Assembly (NCBI RefSeq): GCF_015706575.1
Contig: NW_024037062.1
Location: forward strand, 802,811 to 866,810
DNA: 64,000 bases
Source of the DNA: Patiria miniata
Lineage: Eukaryota > Echinodermata > Asteroidea > Valvatida > Asterinidae
Direction: 5' to 3'
Below are positions 60,340 to 64,000 of the stretch, piece by piece. The notes below the pieces were generated by a model. That model did no database searches and was not told where the DNA came from. It worked only from the letters and a program-made list of their open reading frames with translations. Numbering within the stretch: the first letter of the stretch is position 1; every line of letters begins with the position of its first letter. The translations under genes were made by a program, and so were the position numbers.

Positions 60340-61243
60340 ATGGGTACTGACCATGATGATGTGAAACTGAGTACTATGGAGATAGAGGAAAGTGGAGGAA
60401 GCGACTCGTCATCATCGGAGAAATCGAGCTCGCGCGGGATCTACTGTCGCAAGAGTCAGATCGCAGCCTTCGCCGTCCTAGCGGTCTTGCTGATTGTAGC
60501 AGTGGGTCTGCTAGCGGGGCTCCTGCCGCAGCGTGACGTACCATCGAAGGAACCTATCAATGCCACCCCGGATAAACCCGAGCCGACGATGATGAAGACC
60601 ACGAAAATGCCGCAGGTGACCACGAAAATGCCGCAGGTGACCACGAAAATGCCGCAGGTGACCACGAAAATGCCGCAGGTGACCACGAGAATGCCGCAGG
60701 TGACCACGAGAATGCCGCAGGTGACCACGAAAATGCCGCAGGTGACCACGAAAATGCCGCAGGTGACTACGAAAATGCCGCAGGTGACCACGAAAATGCC
60801 GCAGATGACCACGAAAATGGTGACCACAAAAATGCCGCAGGTGACCACGAAAATGCCGCAGGTGACTACGAAAATGCCGCAGGTGACCACCAAAATGCCG
60901 CAGGTGACCACCAAAATGCCGCAGGTGACCACCGCCCAACCAACCACGCCTGCCCCGTGTAATGATCCCTGCTGCCCTCTACGTCTCCCCTCTGCCGTCT
61001 ATCCAGAACACTACAAGTTGCTGCTCTACCCGAATCTAGACACCGCTGACTTCACCGGCACAGTGGACATCGACATCGTGGTGAAGGAAACCATCATGTC
61101 AAGAATCAGTTTTACGTGATGGAGATGGCGCAAGATCTGCAGCCAGGCAACTATGTTTGGAGCCTGGAGTTTCAGGGATATCTGCAACCAAACCGTGTCG
61201 GCTTCTACCTGAGCACGTACATAAATGACAAAGGCGAAAAAAG
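60340..61243 (+). pseudogene. Aminopeptidase N-like first exon, frameshifted (copy B)
   Basis: The same architecture as copies A and C. The start MGTDHDD is followed by an acidic Ser-rich tail and a membrane anchor at about residues 40-62. The Thr-rich stalk is enlarged by 15 copies of KMPQVTT. NDPCCPLRLPSAVYPEHYKL opens the beta domain. After VVKETI, 115 bp present in copy C (62981-63095) are missing. The frame shifts and reaches TGA at 61117-61119, while the old frame resumes downstream (QFYVMEMAQDL) to the conserved donor at 61243. Adding 115 nt restores the phase of A and C, which confirms a deletion. Cys in NDPCC replaces the Trp of NDPWC. It could be a real pseudo-exon, a polymorphism, a very short secreted-tail variant, or an assembly error. 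Confidence 0.75.
60598..60932 (+). repeat. 21-bp coding minisatellite (KMPQVTT)n
   Basis: About 15 units of a 21-bp repeat encode KMPQVTT, with minor variants (RMPQVTT twice, KMPQMTT once, one truncated KMVTT unit). It makes an unusually long Thr-rich, probably O-glycosylated stalk. Copy C has only about 1.5 units at the same position. The long antisense frames (163 and 142 codons) here are shadows of the repeat. Confidence 0.95.
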
Positions 61244-62271
61244 GTAAGGATGTACCGGGCTAACCCTTTTTTTCTTAACAAAAAAATGTGTTGCCTCTAC
61301 AACCAATACCAAGAAATCCTTCGCGCCAAGCTTTACTGTCTCGCGGTTAGCAAGAACATTTACACGGAGTGAAAGATTCCAAAAGATGTCAATTGTATCT
61401 ACATCGCCGCTTCATCCAAAACTAAAACTTCACCATAAATCTAATACTTTCAATTACTTCTGAGATGGAGGCTTACACGATAATGGCCACATTGTATTTG
61501 CAGACTCAAGTTTTTGCGTTTTGAATTCGAATTTTTTTTCTCCAGATAATATCCTCTGCTCGACAACTGAAAGACTTTAAGATCCTTTTTGATATGGTAT
61601 ACATCTGCAAGTAATATTGTACTGTCTTAGAAAAGCATCCACTAAAGCCACTACCATCACCGCACGAAACAAATTCCTTTTAACACCGAAAATTAGCGGG
61701 GGCTTTGCAGTTATTCAAGTGAAAGACTTTTTTCTTAACATTGAAACATGATAGAAGCGAAATATTGTTGACTCATCTCGATATCTTGTGTGAATAATTA
61801 TGATGTATCTTGTTCGTCGTTAGACAAAGATCAGATTAAATGCCTGGTCATTTTTGTAAGTTTACATAAAAGCAACCTACCACTCTTCTAGCGTGAATAA
61901 ACAAACACAAAAACAAAACAAAAAATCATGTACAAAATCCTATATGTGATGACGGGCGTAATGCCTGCATTATGGATTTATCTAAATTTTCCGAGATACT
62001 TATTTTTGTTATTCCTTTTGAATGTTAAATCAATGAATTAACATAATTATCAAATTCATATTTAATGTTTGAAATATCATCAATATTAAATCGGTGTAAA
62101 AGTGAAATTTTGGTGTGATGCGTAGTTGAACGGTGGTCCTCCGATCTGCCTAAACTGATTAGCAGTCGACTGAAACGATATTAAAACCAGAAGAGTGCTT
62201 CTGCCTCTATTTACATAGAGTTGCATGGTGCTCGTTTGCTATAGAACACCTATAGAACACCTCGCACTAGG
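61244..62271. other. Spacer between aminopeptidase copies B and C
   Basis: Intron-like sequence after the copy B donor. It is nearly identical in its second half to the sequence after copy C. No further aminopeptidase exon is recognised. About 200 bp upstream of copy C (about 62040-62270) have no counterpart upstream of copy B. Confidence 0.6.
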
Positions 62272-62274
62272 ACA

Positions 62275-62291
62275 AGTCTATGTTCTTATCA
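62275..62291 (+). promoter_or_regulatory. Conserved upstream block, copy C
   Basis: AGTCTATGTTCTTATCA, 191 bp before the copy C ATG, with CAAAAGTCCACTTCA and CTGCGACGTAACTTCTCA following as in copy B. Confidence 0.5.
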
Positions 62292-62482
62292 ATCGGGTCA
62301 CGATCAAAAGTCCACTTCATGTCAACGTAACTGCGACGTAACTTCTCACGGATTTGGTCAAGGTTAGTTGCGTACTAGGCGATCGTCACTCCAGGTGTGT
62401 CTTACTAATACACCTGACTTTCGCAAACTTCCAGTTTGTGCAACACGATCGGAGGTAAGAGTCTCCGTCCGCAGGTATCATA

Positions 62483-63243
62483 ATGGGTACTGACCATGAT
62501 GACGTGAAACTGAGTACTATGGAGATGGAGGAAAGTGGAGGAAGCGACTCGTCATCGGAGAAATCGAGCTCGCGCGGGATCTACTGCCGCAGGAGTCAGA
62601 TCGCAGCCTTCGTGGTCCTAGCGCTCTTGCTGATGGCAGCGGTGGGCCTGCTAGCGGGGCTCCTGCCGCAGTGTGAGGTACCATCGAAGGAACCTATCAA
62701 TGCCACCCCGGATAAACCCGAGCCTACGATGATGAAAACCACGAAAATGCCGCAGGTGACTACCAAGAAGCCGCAAGTGACCACCGCCCAACAACCCCCA
62801 ACCAAAGCGATGACCACTGAGCAACCAACCACGCCTGTCCCGTGTAATGATCCCTGGTGCCCTTTACGTCTCCCCTCTGCCGTCTATCCAGAACACTACA
62901 AGTTGCTGCTCTACCCGAATCTAGACACCGCTAACTTCACCGGCACAGTGGACATCGACATCGTGGTGAATGAGACCATCAGGTTTCCACGGCTCCACAT
63001 CAAGGAAATGATCATCCTTTCGTCTGAGATCAGACCGGCCGTAGATTCAGGCTCCACGCCGGCACCACCTCTGGCGGTTACTGAGTCCTTTGAGTATGCC
63101 AAGAATCAGTTTTACGTGATGGAGATGGCGCAAGATCTGCAGCCAGGCAACTATGTTTGGAGCCTGGAGTTTCAGGGATATCTGCAACCAAACCGTGTCG
63201 GCTTCTACCTGAGCACGTACACAAATGACAAAGGCGAAAAAAG
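62483..63243 (+). CDS. Aminopeptidase N-like, first coding exon (copy C)
   Basis: An intact first coding exon of 253 codons plus 2 nt with the same donor (AAAG, then gtaagg) and phase as copy A. The cytoplasmic tail MGTDHDDVKLSTMEMEE is acidic and Ser-rich. The membrane anchor is at about residues 39-61 and a short Thr/Pro stalk at about 70-118. The beta domain begins at NDPWCPLRLPSAVYPEHYKL (122-141) and runs to FYLSTYTNDKGEK. The last 290 bases are nearly identical to copy A, including silent sites, except around residues 199-208 (AVTESFEYAKN against AVARPPFDYVPN in A). No catalytic motif is expected in this exon, and the rest of the gene lies outside the window. Confidence 0.85.
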
Positions 63244-64000
63244 GTAAGGATATACCGGGTTTACATTTTTATTTGTAAATGTGTTGCTTCTACAACCGTA
63301 TACCAAGAAATCCTTGACGCCAAGCATTACTGTCTTGCGGTCAGCAAGAACATCTACACGGAGTGAAAAATTCCAAAATATGCCAATTGTATCGACATCG
63401 CCGCTTCATCCAAAACTAAAACTACGTCCTAAATCTAACACTTTCAATTACTTCTGAGATGGAGGCTTACGCGACAATGACCACATTGTGTTTGCAGACT
63501 CAAATTTTTGCGTTTCGAATTAGATTTTTGTTTGTCCAGATAATATCCTCTGCTCGACAACTGAAGGACTTTAAGATCCTTTTTGATATGGTATACATCT
63601 GCAAGTAATATTGTACTGTCTTAGAAAAGCATCCACTAAAGCCACTACCATCACCGCACGAAACAAATTCCTTTTAACACCGAAAATTAGCGGGGGCTTT
63701 GCAGTTATTCAAGTGAAAGACTTTTTTCTTAACATTGAAACATGATAGAAGCGAAATATTGTTGACTCATCTCGATATCTTGTGTGAATAATTATGATGT
63801 ATCTTGTTCGTCGTTAGACAAAGATCAGATTAAATGCCTGGTCATTTTTGTAAGTTTACATAAAAGCAACCTACCACTCTTCTAGCGTGAATAAACAAAC
63901 ACAAAAACAAAACAAAAAATCATGTACAAAATCCTATGTGTGATGACGGGCGTAATGCCTGCATTATGGATTTATCTAAATTTTCCGAGATACTTATTTT
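63244..64000. other. Intron after copy C, start of next repeat unit
   Basis: Nearly identical to 61244-61995. The last 60 bases repeat the sequence found about 530 bp upstream of copy C and about 335 bp upstream of copy B. No coding exon seen. Confidence 0.7.

Larger units (their letters stand above)
59995..64000 (+). repeat. Tandem segmental duplication carrying aminopeptidase copies B and C
   Basis: The landmark 'gatgacggg' with its 'aaattttccgaga' neighbour occurs at about 60002, 61948 and 63942, spacings of about 1,946 and 1,994 bp. Each unit holds the exon, its donor and about 700 bp of downstream intron. The stretch 61550-61945 is almost identical to 63530-63939. The third landmark reaches the window end, so another unit probably follows. 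Confidence 0.85.

Noticed and set aside
60456-60947. 163- and 142-codon minus-strand frames
   Set aside because: Antisense readings of the KMPQVTT minisatellite in aminopeptidase copy B.

Overview
This is eukaryotic, intron-rich, AT-rich and repeat-dense DNA with no bacterial gene organisation. The two genes that can be recognised point to a marine invertebrate deuterostome, most likely an echinoderm. They are a Pitx (pituitary homeobox) gene and a tandem cluster of first coding exons of a type II membrane aminopeptidase N (M1 family). The phylum is inference: nothing in the window fixes the species. Layout: (1) 1 to about 40.3 kb is a gene-poor tract with no recognisable coding exon. It holds tRNA-derived SINEs (205, 2395, 24975, 39739) and many non-autonomous DNA transposons: hAT-like copies with 8-bp target duplications at 7390 and 38840, TTAA-flanked elements at 9981, 11813 and 34869, a mariner-like element at 28308, and fold-back palindromes at 35965 and 37330. 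A small promoter-like cluster (E2F, CRE and TISU/YY1-like words) lies at about 3.9 kb on the minus strand. (2) 40725-52192 is the Pitx gene on the minus strand. Its three coding exons (52192-51967, 47575-47358, 41261-40725) join in phase to give a 326-residue protein with a K50 homeodomain and a C-terminal OAR motif. Its introns carry fold-back elements, tRNA-like sequences and a pair of inverted repeats that bracket the homeobox exon. (3) 52.2-57 kb is the intergenic region between the two divergently oriented loci. It holds an NRF1/CCAAT promoter-like block and a palindrome whose loop folds like the acceptor-T half of a tRNA. (4) 57.06-64 kb holds three plus-strand copies (A 57289, B 60340, C 62483) of the same aminopeptidase exon: cytoplasmic tail, membrane anchor, Thr-rich stalk and the start of the N-terminal beta domain. 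Each ends at the same splice donor in the same phase, and each has a conserved block about 200 bp upstream of its ATG. No downstream aminopeptidase exon lies between them. Copy B carries an expanded 21-bp coding minisatellite and a 115-bp frameshifting deletion. The B and C flanks are nearly identical and the repeat unit starts again at the window edge, so the array probably continues. How it fits together: Pitx is a transcription factor. The aminopeptidase cluster looks either like interchangeable alternative first exons that share downstream exons outside the window, or like partial gene duplicates. That cluster is the strongest candidate for an unusual system here. No retrovirus-like, LTR, Polinton or toxin-gene remains and no CRISPR array were recognised.
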